From NCBI RefSeq assembly GCF_016801775.1, contig NZ_CP069004.1, forward strand, positions 1,860,001 through 1,924,000: DNA of 64,000 bases, read 5' to 3'. This DNA comes from Sulfitobacter mediterraneus (GTDB lineage: Bacteria; Pseudomonadota; Alphaproteobacteria; Rhodobacterales; Rhodobacteraceae). The notes beneath the pieces are model-generated. The model made no database searches and had not been told where the DNA came from. It worked only from the letters and a program-made list of their open reading frames with translations. Each line of letters opens with the position of its first letter. Position 1 is the first letter of the stretch. Position numbers and translations under genes: made by a program. This document shows, piece after piece, positions 56,464 to 64,000 of this stretch.

Positions 56464-57729
56464 ATGGATTTCAAAGATCTGCCCCAAGGGCCGCTCACCC
56501 TGAAGAACCTCACAGTTCCAGCCTGTTATCTGGGGCAAACCGGCGATCTGCGCCGCATCGACATCAGCATTGAGAATGGCCGGTTCTGCGGCCTGCATCC
56601 ACAGGCCGATGTGATAGATATGGGCGGCGCGATGGCCTTTGCGCCCTTCACCGACATGCACACGCATCTCGACAAGGGGCACATCTGGCCCCGCGCCGCC
56701 AATCCTGATGGCAGTTTTGACGGGGCGATAGGTGCGGTGCAACCGGACCGGCAGGCCCATTGGTCTGCGGATGATCTGCGCCGCCGCATGGATTTTTCCC
56801 TGCGCTGCGCCTATGCCCACGGCACCAGTGCCATCCGCACCCATCTCGACAGCGCTGCCCCTCAGGACGTCATCAGTTGGCCCGTGTTTCGGGAGGTGCA
56901 ACAAGAATGGGCAGACCGGATCACCTTGCAGGCGGTTTGCCTTGTTGGCTTGGCCGAGGCGGTCACGGATCCCGCTTTTGCCCGCACCGCCGATTTGGTG
57001 GCGCAATACGGTGGAATATTGGGATGTGCCACATATCCCATGCCGGACCCGCGCCGCGCCGTGCAAGAATTTCTGACCATCGCCGAGGCGCGCGGCTTGG
57101 CCGTTGATATGCATGTGGACGAAACCGCCGATCCCTCCTCCAACTATCTGCGGCTGATCGCGGAAACGGTTCTGGAGATGAGGTTTGATGCCCCGGTCAC
57201 CGTCGGCCATTGCTGTTCACTGGCCATGCAGGAAGAGGCCGAAGCCAAGCAAACCCTCGATCTGGTTGCCAAGGCAGGTCTCAACGTTGTCAGCCTTCCG
57301 ATGTGCAACATGTACCTGCAAGACCGCCGGGCGGGGCGCACGCCGCGTTGGCGGGGGATCACCTTGGTACATGAAATGGCGCAGCGCGGGATCAATGTCA
57401 GCTTTGCCTCCGACAACACACGCGATCCGTTTTATGCCTATGGCGATCTGGACATGATCGAGGTGATGCGCGAGGCCACGCGCATCGCGCAACTGGACCA
57501 TTCGAGCTATGATTGGACTCGCGCATTTTCTACCAATCCGGCACAGGCCTGCGGATTTCGCACGCCGTCCCTTGCCATCGGCCAACCCGCCGATCTGGTG
57601 ATTTGCCGCGCCCGCAACTGGACCGAAATATTGGCCCGCCCGCAATCGAACCGGATCGTGTTGCGCGGCGGCAAGCAGATCGACCGGACCTTACCAGACT
57701 ATGCCGAGCTTGACCCGATCATGCCTTGA
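56464..57729 (+). CDS. Amidohydrolase, cytosine deaminase-like
   Basis: A 421-residue metal-dependent hydrolase. FTDMHTHLDKGH (His66, His68), MHVDETAD (about 219), GHCCSLA (about 246) and SDNTRDPFYAYGDLDM (about 319) match the cytosine deaminase group, which converts cytosine to uracil, though members act on other ring amidines. The next gene, an EamA exporter, converges and overlaps its end by 11 bases. Substrate is not certain. Confidence 0.87.
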   Translation: MDFKDLPQGPLTLKNLTVPACYLGQTGDLRRIDISIENGRFCGLHPQADVIDMGGAMAFAPFTDMHTHLDKGHIWPRAANPDGSFDGAIGAVQPDRQAHWSADDLRRRMDFSLRCAYAHGTSAIRTHLDSAAPQDVISWPVFREVQQEWADRITLQAVCLVGLAEAVTDPAFARTADLVAQYGGILGCATYPMPDPRRAVQEFLTIAEARGLAVDMHVDETADPSSNYLRLIAETVLEMRFDAPVTVGHCCSLAMQEEAEAKQTLDLVAKAGLNVVSLPMCNMYLQDRRAGRTPRWRGITLVHEMAQRGINVSFASDNTRDPFYAYGDLDMIEVMREATRIAQLDHSSYDWTRAFSTNPAQACGFRTPSLAIGQPADLVICRARNWTEILARPQSNRIVLRGGKQIDRTLPDYAELDPIMP

Positions 57730-58633
57730 TCGCAGGTCTGACCGACGGCTGGCGTTTCGCAGACAGCACAAGATAGACCGCGCCTGAAATGATCCCAAGG
57801 GCAAGCATTTGACTGGGCGCGAGGGTTTCGCCCAATAGTCCAACCCCAATCAGACTGCCGCCCACAGGCACGGCAAAGTTGATCTGCGACATCCGTGTTG
57901 CCCCGAGGCGGGGCACCAGATGGAAATAGATCAAATTGGCCGCGGCGGTTGAGAAAAGCCCCAGATAGACAACCGCGCCAATGGATCGCGGCGACAAATC
58001 AACGCCCGTGATGCCTTTCCCCCAAACCGTTGCGATGACACAGGCCACGATGGCCCCGACCAGCATGGAGCCCGCCGCCATTTCCATTGCTGGCCTTTTC
58101 ACATATGCTTTGACGTAGATCGTTCCGGCGGCATAACAAAGCGTTGCACCGACGATGGCCAGTTGACCGCTCAGGTCATCGCCCAGCCCAGAAAGAGCCG
58201 CAGGGCCAACCAAGGTCACAACCCCGATCAGAGCCAAACCAACCCCTAAAGTCACCCGCGTTGTCAGCCGTTCATCGGCAAAGGTCAAAGCTGCCAAGAG
58301 AACGGTGGCCACAGGTGCCACCCCCATCAATATGGACGCCAATGCGCTGTCGACCGTTTGCTCGCCAAAGGTGATCAGTAAGAACGGCACCGTGCTGCCC
58401 AACATTCCGGTGATCAGATAAGACGTCCAATCACGGGGCCGCGTTGACAGGCGTTGCCCCCGCAGCATCAAAACCGCAAGGATGACGGCCGCCCCGATCA
58501 CCATACGGCCCGCCACAAGCGTCATCGGGTCAAGGGTCTCGACGCCCAGTTTGATCACGCCATAAGACGAGCTCCACATCGCGGCGAGCGCGAGCCAAAG
58601 CGCGATATCTGAGGGGCTTGCTTTTTGTGACAT
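57719..58633 (-). CDS. EamA/DMT-family exporter
   Basis: A 304-residue membrane protein with ten hydrophobic segments in two EamA repeats (ALAAMWSSSYGVIKLGVE and STAAANLIYFHLVPRLGATRMSQINF). Typical metabolite or drug exporter. ATG 58633 is preceded by AAAGGATG. It is divergent from an HxlR regulator with a clear palindrome between them, so its expression is likely under HxlR control. Confidence 0.9.
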   Translation of the reverse strand: MSQKASPSDIALWLALAAMWSSSYGVIKLGVETLDPMTLVAGRMVIGAAVILAVLMLRGQRLSTRPRDWTSYLITGMLGSTVPFLLITFGEQTVDSALASILMGVAPVATVLLAALTFADERLTTRVTLGVGLALIGVVTLVGPAALSGLGDDLSGQLAIVGATLCYAAGTIYVKAYVKRPAMEMAAGSMLVGAIVACVIATVWGKGITGVDLSPRSIGAVVYLGLFSTAAANLIYFHLVPRLGATRMSQINFAVPVGGSLIGVGLLGETLAPSQMLALGIISGAVYLVLSAKRQPSVRPAIKA

Positions 58634-58647
58634 GGCTGGGGCATCCT

Positions 58648-58692
58648 TTGCTACGAAAATAATAGCATAGGTTGCTACATTTTTAGTAGCAA
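58648..58692. promoter_or_regulatory. Candidate HxlR operator, two dyads
   Basis: TTGCTAC-N7-GTAGCAA (58672-58692), a perfect inverted repeat, preceded by a weaker TTGCTAC...TAGCA (58648-58667). They fill the 66-bp divergent promoter and reach to within 8 bases of the HxlR start. Confidence 0.55.
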
Positions 58693-58699
58693 GGCCAGA

Positions 58700-59056
58700 A
58701 TGACAAAAGACATACGCCTTCCGAAACCCGGAACTGCCGTGCGCGGATCGAAAAGTGGTCAACCCATCATGGTGCTCTTTGACCTGCTCAGCCGTCGCTG
58801 GGCGATGGGAATCTTATGGAACCTCAGCGACAAGAACCGCAATTTCAGAGACTTGCAGGCCAGATGTGACAGCGCCTCGCCCAGTGTGCTGAACACCCGC
58901 CTCAAGGAATTGCGGGCCGTTGGTTTGGTTGACAGGGCCGATGATGGCTACAGCCTGACGGCAGATGGGCGCGACCTGTTCAAACGGCTGGAGCCGCTGG
59001 GGGATTGGGCGCAAGACTGGGTTCCGACCCTGGCGGCGGCTTCTACGGGCGACTGA
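58700..59056 (+). CDS. HxlR-family transcriptional regulator
   Basis: A 118-residue winged-helix protein: RRWAMGILWNLSDKNRNFRDLQ, then SPSVLNTRLKELRAVGLVDR and YSLTADGRDL. These regulators often respond to aldehydes or other reactive compounds. It is divergent from the EamA exporter, its probable target. Confidence 0.9.
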   Translation: MTKDIRLPKPGTAVRGSKSGQPIMVLFDLLSRRWAMGILWNLSDKNRNFRDLQARCDSASPSVLNTRLKELRAVGLVDRADDGYSLTADGRDLFKRLEPLGDWAQDWVPTLAAASTGD

Positions 59057-59066
59057 TCCGGCCCCG

Positions 59067-59714
59067 TTAATCGTAGACATAACCAAATCGCGCGATATCT
59101 TCTGCGCAACACTCGGCAACAATTTCGCACGTCGCCGGGGAATAATAGCGCCGGTAATCTGTTTCCCGCACCGATGCATTGCTCTGCGGCAGTTCCAGTT
59201 CAAACCCCAGATGCGCCCAAAGCGGTGCGGCATCCTCGGCCAGATGTTCAAGGCGGATGTAGGCGCGGCACTGCTCCGTTCCGTTGAAATCCGTCATATA
59301 GCGACGGGCAGGCCACTGGCGCAGACTTTGCTGCGTCTGTGGATCAGATACGAAACCCTCAAAATCCTGCGTCTTGGCCAGCCTGACCGATGCATGATCA
59401 AATGTCTGTTCGCGCAGCCAGTGATAATAGCTGACCGTGCGATCCCACGGGTTGCGCACAAGGGTGAAAGTGAAGAGATCCGCGATCTTATCCACACCGA
59501 TCAATCCATCAATATCGGCCAATGTGCTGTGTTTCCAAAGCCGCCCGGCGGTTTGCACATTCTTGAGGCGACGCCGCCGTTTGACCGCCTTGGGCGTGTC
59601 TCCGATCATCACATCGTCCTTCATTGCGCGGCCCTCAAGCGCCAGCGCCATGGAGGTGCCGCCGGTTTTGGGAATATGCACAAAGAGATAGGACCGCCCG
59701 CGGCTGATGATCAT
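59067..59714 (-). CDS. Sulfotransferase family 2-like protein
   Basis: A 215-residue protein with the PAPS-binding loop FVHIPKTGGTSM (about 11-22) and the 3'-phosphate motif LVRNPWDRTVSYYHW. Family members move sulfate from PAPS to carbohydrates or other acceptors. The acceptor is unknown. The EamA exporter gene upstream on the same strand ends 9 bases before its start, so they are co-transcribed. Confidence 0.87.
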   Translation of the reverse strand: MIISRGRSYLFVHIPKTGGTSMALALEGRAMKDDVMIGDTPKAVKRRRRLKNVQTAGRLWKHSTLADIDGLIGVDKIADLFTFTLVRNPWDRTVSYYHWLREQTFDHASVRLAKTQDFEGFVSDPQTQQSLRQWPARRYMTDFNGTEQCRAYIRLEHLAEDAAPLWAHLGFELELPQSNASVRETDYRRYYSPATCEIVAECCAEDIARFGYVYD

Positions 59715-59723
59715 ATCCGCATC

Positions 59724-60650
59724 CTATTCCGGCACCCGGCCCGCGCCAACCGGGGCGGTGCTGCGCAGAGCGATGATGCTACCCGCAAGGGCGATCAAGA
59801 CCATGCCAAACAACCCCAACACCGGCACGGTTTGATCCCAAAGAGCCCATGCCCAAAAGCTGGCAAAGACCAGCAGCGAGTATTCAAAGACGGCCACATG
59901 ACTGGCCTCACCCAACAAATAGCCGCGAAAGATCAAGCCGATCCCGATGAGCGAGCCCACCGCCTGTACCGCGAACCAGAACAGCATCTCCGCGTCCAGC
60001 GGCCCCCAGGAGCGCAGCACAAAACCATCGTGCCCTGCCGGTGCCTCGCCAGAGACAACAAACACCCCAATAAGGCCAAACACACCCAGCATTCCGAAGA
60101 ATCCGGCGGTCAGGGTCAATGTGCTTTCCCCCTCGCACCACGCCCGCGTGGCCACTGCGCCAATAGCGTAAAGCAACCCCGCCACGATGGGCAGGAAACT
60201 GATCGGGTCCAGCGCGGAAGGATCGGGGCGGATCACCATCAAAGCGCCGACAAAGCCGATCACCACCGCCGCCCAACGGAACAGGCCCACGGATTTGCCT
60301 TGAAACAGGATCGAGATCAGCACAACAAACAACGGTGATGTAAACAGGCCCGCCACTACCACGCCAATCGGCAGCACGGACAGGCAGCCAAAATAGATCA
60401 GCATTGCACCGGCTTGAAACAGACTGCGCCCCAGCACCGCGATGGGCCGCTTGGCCCGCAAACTGCCGTAGCCGAATGCCACCACAGCCCCCAAGACCAC
60501 AAATGCCATCACCGAGCGCACAAGATGGAACTGCCACAGCGACCCGCGTTCCGAAATATGCGGCACGAAGTTGTCGGTCAGCCCAAGGGCCGCCATTCCG
60601 CCCAGCACAGAGATCGCGGCCAGCGCGGGCTTTGTCGATTGTTCGTTCAC
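59724..60650 (-). CDS. EamA/DMT-family transporter
   Basis: A 308-residue protein with about ten hydrophobic segments in two EamA repeats. GTG 60650 is chosen because AAAGGGG lies 6 bases upstream; the frame is open before it. It is related to but not close to the exporter at 57719. Coupling to a sulfotransferase gene suggests export of a sulfated product or import of a substrate, which is only inference. Confidence 0.88.
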   Translation of the reverse strand: MNEQSTKPALAAISVLGGMAALGLTDNFVPHISERGSLWQFHLVRSVMAFVVLGAVVAFGYGSLRAKRPIAVLGRSLFQAGAMLIYFGCLSVLPIGVVVAGLFTSPLFVVLISILFQGKSVGLFRWAAVVIGFVGALMVIRPDPSALDPISFLPIVAGLLYAIGAVATRAWCEGESTLTLTAGFFGMLGVFGLIGVFVVSGEAPAGHDGFVLRSWGPLDAEMLFWFAVQAVGSLIGIGLIFRGYLLGEASHVAVFEYSLLVFASFWAWALWDQTVPVLGLFGMVLIALAGSIIALRSTAPVGAGRVPE

Positions 60651-60742
60651 TTGCGCCCCTTTGTGCAAATCAGCCCTTCCAAAGTCACGCACAGCCAGCA
60701 ATATTCAACCCCCAAAGCGACATGAATTCGGGGAGACAGGTC

Positions 60743-62374
60743 ATGGGTTGGATGCAGGACGAAACCGGGCTGGACAAATGCGCCGCCAATTATGTGCCCC
60801 TGACGCCGCTGTCGCATCTGCGCCGCGCCGCCGAGGTGTTTCCGGCACGCACGGCGGTTGTTTATGGCGATCACCGCGTGAATTACGGTGAATACTACGA
60901 ACGGTGCACCTGCCTGGCCTCTGCGCTGGTGGGGATCGGGGTGAAACCCGGTGATGTTGTGGCAACGCTCATTCCCAACCTGCCCGCACAGGCCGAGGCC
61001 CATTTCGGGGTTCCGGCCTGCGGTGCGGTCCTGAACACCATCAACACCCGGCTGGACGCCGGAACGGTCGCCTATATCTTTGATCACGGCGGCGCCAAGG
61101 TGCTGCTTGTGGACAGTGAATTTATGGACCTGGCCGAAACTGCCGCCGCGCTGATGGATGGCACCCCGCCCAAGATCATCGAGGTGGTCGATCCCAATTC
61201 ACGGCACAAGCCCTCTGGCCGCCATCCCCAATACGAGGATTTTCTGAAAACCGGCAATGTGGAATTTGCCTGGCTCATGCCGCAGGACGAATGGGAAAGC
61301 CTCGCACTCAATTACACCTCAGGCACCACCGGACGGCCCAAAGGCGTGGTTTACCACCACCGCGGCGCCTATCTGATGACCATGGGCACGGTGATCTCAT
61401 GGCGGATGGTGCTGCATCCGGTGTTCATGCAGATCGTGCCACTGTTTCACTGCAACGGTTGGAACCACACATGGATGATGCCGCTGATCGGCGGCACCTT
61501 GGTCTGTTGCCGCGATGTAACCGCAGGGGCGATCTACAATGCCATCGCGGATGAAGGGGTCACCCATTTTGGCGGGGCGCCCATCGTTCTGAACATGGTG
61601 GTCAACGCATCCGACACCGAACGCCGCGCCTTTGATCATCAGGTGGAGGTTTTTACCGCCGGTGCGCCCCCGGCCCCGGCCACCCTTGCCAAGATTGAAA
61701 AGCTGGGATTCAACGTAACCCAAGTTTACGGCCTCACCGAAACCTATGGCCATGTCACCGAATGCCTGTGGCGCAGTGAGGATTGGGAAACGCTGGATCA
61801 ATCCGCCCGCGCCGCGATCAAGGCCCGTCAGGGTGTGGCCATGCCGATGATGGACCACATCACTGTCACCGACAGCAAGATCCGCCAGATCCCCCGCGAT
61901 GGCACCACCCAGGGTGAGATCATGATCCGCGGCAATTCGGTGATGAAAGGATACCTAAAAAACCCCGACGCTACTGCCGAAGCTTTTGCTGGCGGCTATT
62001 TCCATTCCGGCGACTTGGCCGTGCAACATGAGGATGGCTACATTCAGATCGCCGATCGCGCAAAAGACATCATCATCTCGGGCGGTGAAAACATCTCGTC
62101 CGTCGAGGTTGAAGGTGTCCTGATGGAGCATCCGGACGTCAATCTTGCAGCTGTCGTCGCCAAACCCGATGAGAAATGGGGCGAAGTGCCCTGTGCCTTT
62201 GTGGAGCTCAAACCCGGCGCAGAGGGGGACGAAGCGGCATTGATCGCCTTTGTCCGGCAAACGCTTGCAGGCTTCAAAGCGCCCAAAAGGGTGATCTTTC
62301 AAGAGCTACCAAAAACCTCAACCGGTAAAATCCAGAAGTTCGAGTTGCGCACCATCGCCGGTCACTTGCGCTGA
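60743..62374 (+). CDS. Acyl-CoA synthetase (AMP-forming)
   Basis: A 543-residue ligase that activates a carboxylic acid through an acyl-AMP. The P-loop YTSGTTGRPKGV is at 191-202, YGLTETYGHVTE and the GDLAVQHEDGYIQIADRAKDII hinge follow, and the catalytic Lys is in KTSTGKIQKF near the end. It resembles medium-chain and DmdB-type ligases. ATG 60743 follows GGGGAGA. It is divergent from the EamA gene. Confidence 0.9.
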   Translation: MGWMQDETGLDKCAANYVPLTPLSHLRRAAEVFPARTAVVYGDHRVNYGEYYERCTCLASALVGIGVKPGDVVATLIPNLPAQAEAHFGVPACGAVLNTINTRLDAGTVAYIFDHGGAKVLLVDSEFMDLAETAAALMDGTPPKIIEVVDPNSRHKPSGRHPQYEDFLKTGNVEFAWLMPQDEWESLALNYTSGTTGRPKGVVYHHRGAYLMTMGTVISWRMVLHPVFMQIVPLFHCNGWNHTWMMPLIGGTLVCCRDVTAGAIYNAIADEGVTHFGGAPIVLNMVVNASDTERRAFDHQVEVFTAGAPPAPATLAKIEKLGFNVTQVYGLTETYGHVTECLWRSEDWETLDQSARAAIKARQGVAMPMMDHITVTDSKIRQIPRDGTTQGEIMIRGNSVMKGYLKNPDATAEAFAGGYFHSGDLAVQHEDGYIQIADRAKDIIISGGENISSVEVEGVLMEHPDVNLAAVVAKPDEKWGEVPCAFVELKPGAEGDEAALIAFVRQTLAGFKAPKRVIFQELPKTSTGKIQKFELRTIAGHLR

Positions 62375-62471
62375 GAACCATGGGCATTGGGCGCATTCTG
62401 CCCATTGCCCCATTGCCCCGTTTCACCTCTGTGTTAAATTGAACAGATAACAAAGGCAGTGCAGCAAACCC

Positions 62472-63485
62472 ATGACCGCCCTCAGAGAATACGCCCGTCT
62501 CGAAGCGACGGGCCTGTGGCGTGCCAGCCCCGACGCCCAGCGGCGCGAAGTGATCGTGTCTTTGGGCGATGCCACCCTGACTCTGACGGACATGAAAGAT
62601 CAGCCGCTGGCGCATTGGTCTATCGCAGCTGTTGAACGGGCCAACCCCGAAGAGGTGCCGGCGCTCTATCATCCTGACGGCGATCCGGGCGAGACACTTG
62701 AACTGCCGGAAAACGAGACCGAAATGGTCGCGGGGATTGAAAAACTGCGCCGCCGTATCCACAAAAGCCGCCCGAAACCGGGGCGTCTGCGCTGGCTTGG
62801 GGTTCTGGTCTCGGTGGTTGTGGTGCTTGCGCTGGCGCTCTTTTGGTTGCCCGGCGCGATGCAGGACCACACTTTGCGGGTGGTGCCACAGGTCAAACGC
62901 GCCGCCATTGGTGCAGAACTCCTTAAACGGATTGAACGTGTCTCGGGCACGCGCTGCACTGACGCAAGCGGGCTGGCCGCCCTTGGACTGCTCTCCAAGC
63001 GGCTCGGCGCGGGCAAGCTGGCGATCCTGCCCGAGATGCCACAACACAGCCTGCATCTGCCCGGCGGCGTGATCGTGCTGGACCGCGACGTGGTCGAGGA
63101 CTGGGAAGAGCCGGACGTGGCCGCCGGATATATCCTGACGGAAATGACCCGCCGCGCCGCCAAAGACCCGTTGCGCGATCTGCTTGAGGTCGTCGGCATC
63201 CGCGAGAATTTCCGCCTGTTGACCACCGGGGATGTCGCCCCTGCCGCCCTCGCAGCCTATGCTGAGCATCTGACCACAACGCCCCCCGATGCGCCGGATG
63301 TCGCCGCGCAGCTGGCCCGTTTTGGCGCGGCAGAGCTGCGCAGCACTCCCTACGCCTATGCCCGCGACATCACCGGCGAGACGGTTCTGCACCTGATCGA
63401 AGGCGATCCGATGAATGGAAAGCTCACCGAACCTTTGATGTCTGACGCCAACTGGCTGCGCCTGCAAAACATCTGCGGGGGTTAA
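62472..63485 (+). CDS. Membrane-anchored degenerate M48-like peptidase homologue
   Basis: A 337-residue protein with one membrane segment (107-127) and a large C-terminal domain. HLPGGVIVLDRDVV (from 195) and the helix AAGYILTEMTRRAAKDPL follow the M48 pattern LPGG...HExxH, but HExxH reads TEMTR (223-227): both zinc histidines are lost and only the Glu remains. It should be catalytically inactive. Start ATG 62472. The next gene, an SGNH hydrolase, begins 5 bases after its stop. Confidence 0.75.
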   Translation: MTALREYARLEATGLWRASPDAQRREVIVSLGDATLTLTDMKDQPLAHWSIAAVERANPEEVPALYHPDGDPGETLELPENETEMVAGIEKLRRRIHKSRPKPGRLRWLGVLVSVVVVLALALFWLPGAMQDHTLRVVPQVKRAAIGAELLKRIERVSGTRCTDASGLAALGLLSKRLGAGKLAILPEMPQHSLHLPGGVIVLDRDVVEDWEEPDVAAGYILTEMTRRAAKDPLRDLLEVVGIRENFRLLTTGDVAPAALAAYAEHLTTTPPDAPDVAAQLARFGAAELRSTPYAYARDITGETVLHLIEGDPMNGKLTEPLMSDANWLRLQNICGG

Positions 63486-63489
63486 CGCC

Positions 63490-64000
63490 GTGTTGGACAC
63501 CATGGCCCGCTTGGCCCTGTCCCCGCTGTTGATTGCCCAAGCCCTAAAAGTCAGACGCATTGCCCAGCGGTTGCCCGAGGCTGCTGGACCCAGATCGGGT
63601 GTGTTGGGCAGTGGCCCGCCTCTGCGCCTGCGGATCGTCGGTGACAGCTCCGCCGCTGGTGTTGGCGTGCAAACCCAAACAGAGGCACTCAGCGGGCAAC
63701 TGGCCGCTGCGCTTGCGGGCCAGTTCACCGTTTCATGGCATCTGGACGCCTTGTCCGGCGCAACCACAAAAAGCACGCGAAAGCGCCTGCAAAACACAGC
63801 CGCCGATCCCGCCGATATCATGGTCACCGCATTGGGCGTGAACGATGTGACCCGGCTGCTGCCTCGCCGGACATGGCTGCGTCAACAAATGGCGCTATTT
63901 GACGACCTCAGGGCACGCCATGATCCGCGCCGAATATATCTGTCCGGCGTACCTCCGATGGGCGCGTTTCCATTGCTGCCACAGCCCCTGCGCTGGACCC
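63490..64000 (+). CDS. SGNH/GDSL-type hydrolase, N-terminal part (runs off the window)
   Basis: 170 codons are visible. Block I is LRIVGDSSAAGVGVQTQ with the nucleophile Ser, and block III is TALGVNDVTRL with the Asn, as in SGNH esterases and acyltransferases. Candidate starts are GTG 63490 or ATG 63502. It is probably co-transcribed with the M48-like gene. Substrate unknown. Confidence 0.85.
   Translation, partial: MLDTMARLALSPLLIAQALKVRRIAQRLPEAAGPRSGVLGSGPPLRLRIVGDSSAAGVGVQTQTEALSGQLAAALAGQFTVSWHLDALSGATTKSTRKRLQNTAADPADIMVTALGVNDVTRLLPRRTWLRQQMALFDDLRARHDPRRIYLSGVPPMGAFPLLPQPLRWT

Noticed and set aside
55477..57210. Long minus-strand open frame across the fadB end and the amidohydrolase
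   Set aside because: It crosses a terminator and two well-supported genes and has no recognisable motif.
62274..63827. 517-codon minus-strand open frame at the right end
   Set aside because: It lies opposite the M48-like and SGNH genes and has no family features.

Overview
The window is a gene-dense, high-GC chromosomal stretch of an alphaproteobacterium, almost certainly order Rhodobacterales (Roseobacter group). This rests on the metK leader, which matches the SAM/SAH riboswitch known from Rhodobacterales, on the phoH-ybeY-corC-lnt-metK block, on an Irr-type regulator beside fabA, and on closely packed operons with many 4-base ATGA overlaps. No rRNA, tRNA, CRISPR array, prophage or intact insertion sequence was found.

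Layout. 1-10.1 kb (mostly minus): start of cmk, a small membrane protein, aroA, trmB, an isolated response regulator (plus), riboswitch-controlled metK, lnt, corC-like, ybeY, phoH, then a lipoprotein and an OmpA-type protein that share a duplicated domain. 10.3-15.7 kb: miaB, a glycosyltransferase-like gene with a sterol-desaturase-like gene, a phytanoyl-CoA dioxygenase-like gene with a divergent LysR regulator, and irr. 15.9-19.6 kb: the unsaturated fatty acid genes fabA-fabB-fabI, interrupted by an AT-rich four-helix membrane protein gene and about 400 bp of non-coding DNA. 20-22 kb: a THUMP-type rRNA methyltransferase, a small membrane protein and a SlyD-like isomerase. 22.2-29.6 kb: an eight-gene tightly coupled run (haloacid dehalogenase, hydrolase, threonine dehydratase-like, endonuclease/phosphatase-like, pcaD, pcaC, pcaB, MFS exporter) that lacks pcaHG. 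29.6-36.7 kb: a zinc alcohol dehydrogenase, an enolase-superfamily enzyme, a fused E1 dehydrogenase, and gcdH with a divergent LysR regulator.

36.7-44.2 kb: a cupredoxin-like protein without copper ligands, an SOS-associated peptidase, a secreted hydrolase with a divergent membrane-bound AraC regulator, a periplasmic 5'-nucleotidase, and the DUF952-DUF1330-pyrD-arsC-like operon. 44.2-48.1 kb: a MATE exporter, two PaaI-type thioesterases, a MerR regulator, a small protein and a solo LuxR regulator. 48.3-56.3 kb: a beta-oxidation operon (MerR regulator with a LiuR-like operator, two acyl-CoA dehydrogenases, a small protein, a GST, thiolase, FadB). 56.4-64 kb: a cytosine deaminase-like hydrolase, two EamA exporters, HxlR, a sulfotransferase, an acyl-CoA synthetase, a degenerate M48 peptidase-like protein and the start of an SGNH hydrolase.

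Beyond the genes, the window carries five dispersed copies of a hairpin-plus-tail intergenic repeat, a cluster of four perfect hairpins between arsC-like and the MATE gene, and several palindromes in divergent promoters. The most unusual points are the foreign-looking gene inside the fab operon, the repeat family, the hairpin cluster, and three proteins that keep a familiar fold signature but have lost the active residues. All family assignments come from reading motifs, not from database searches.
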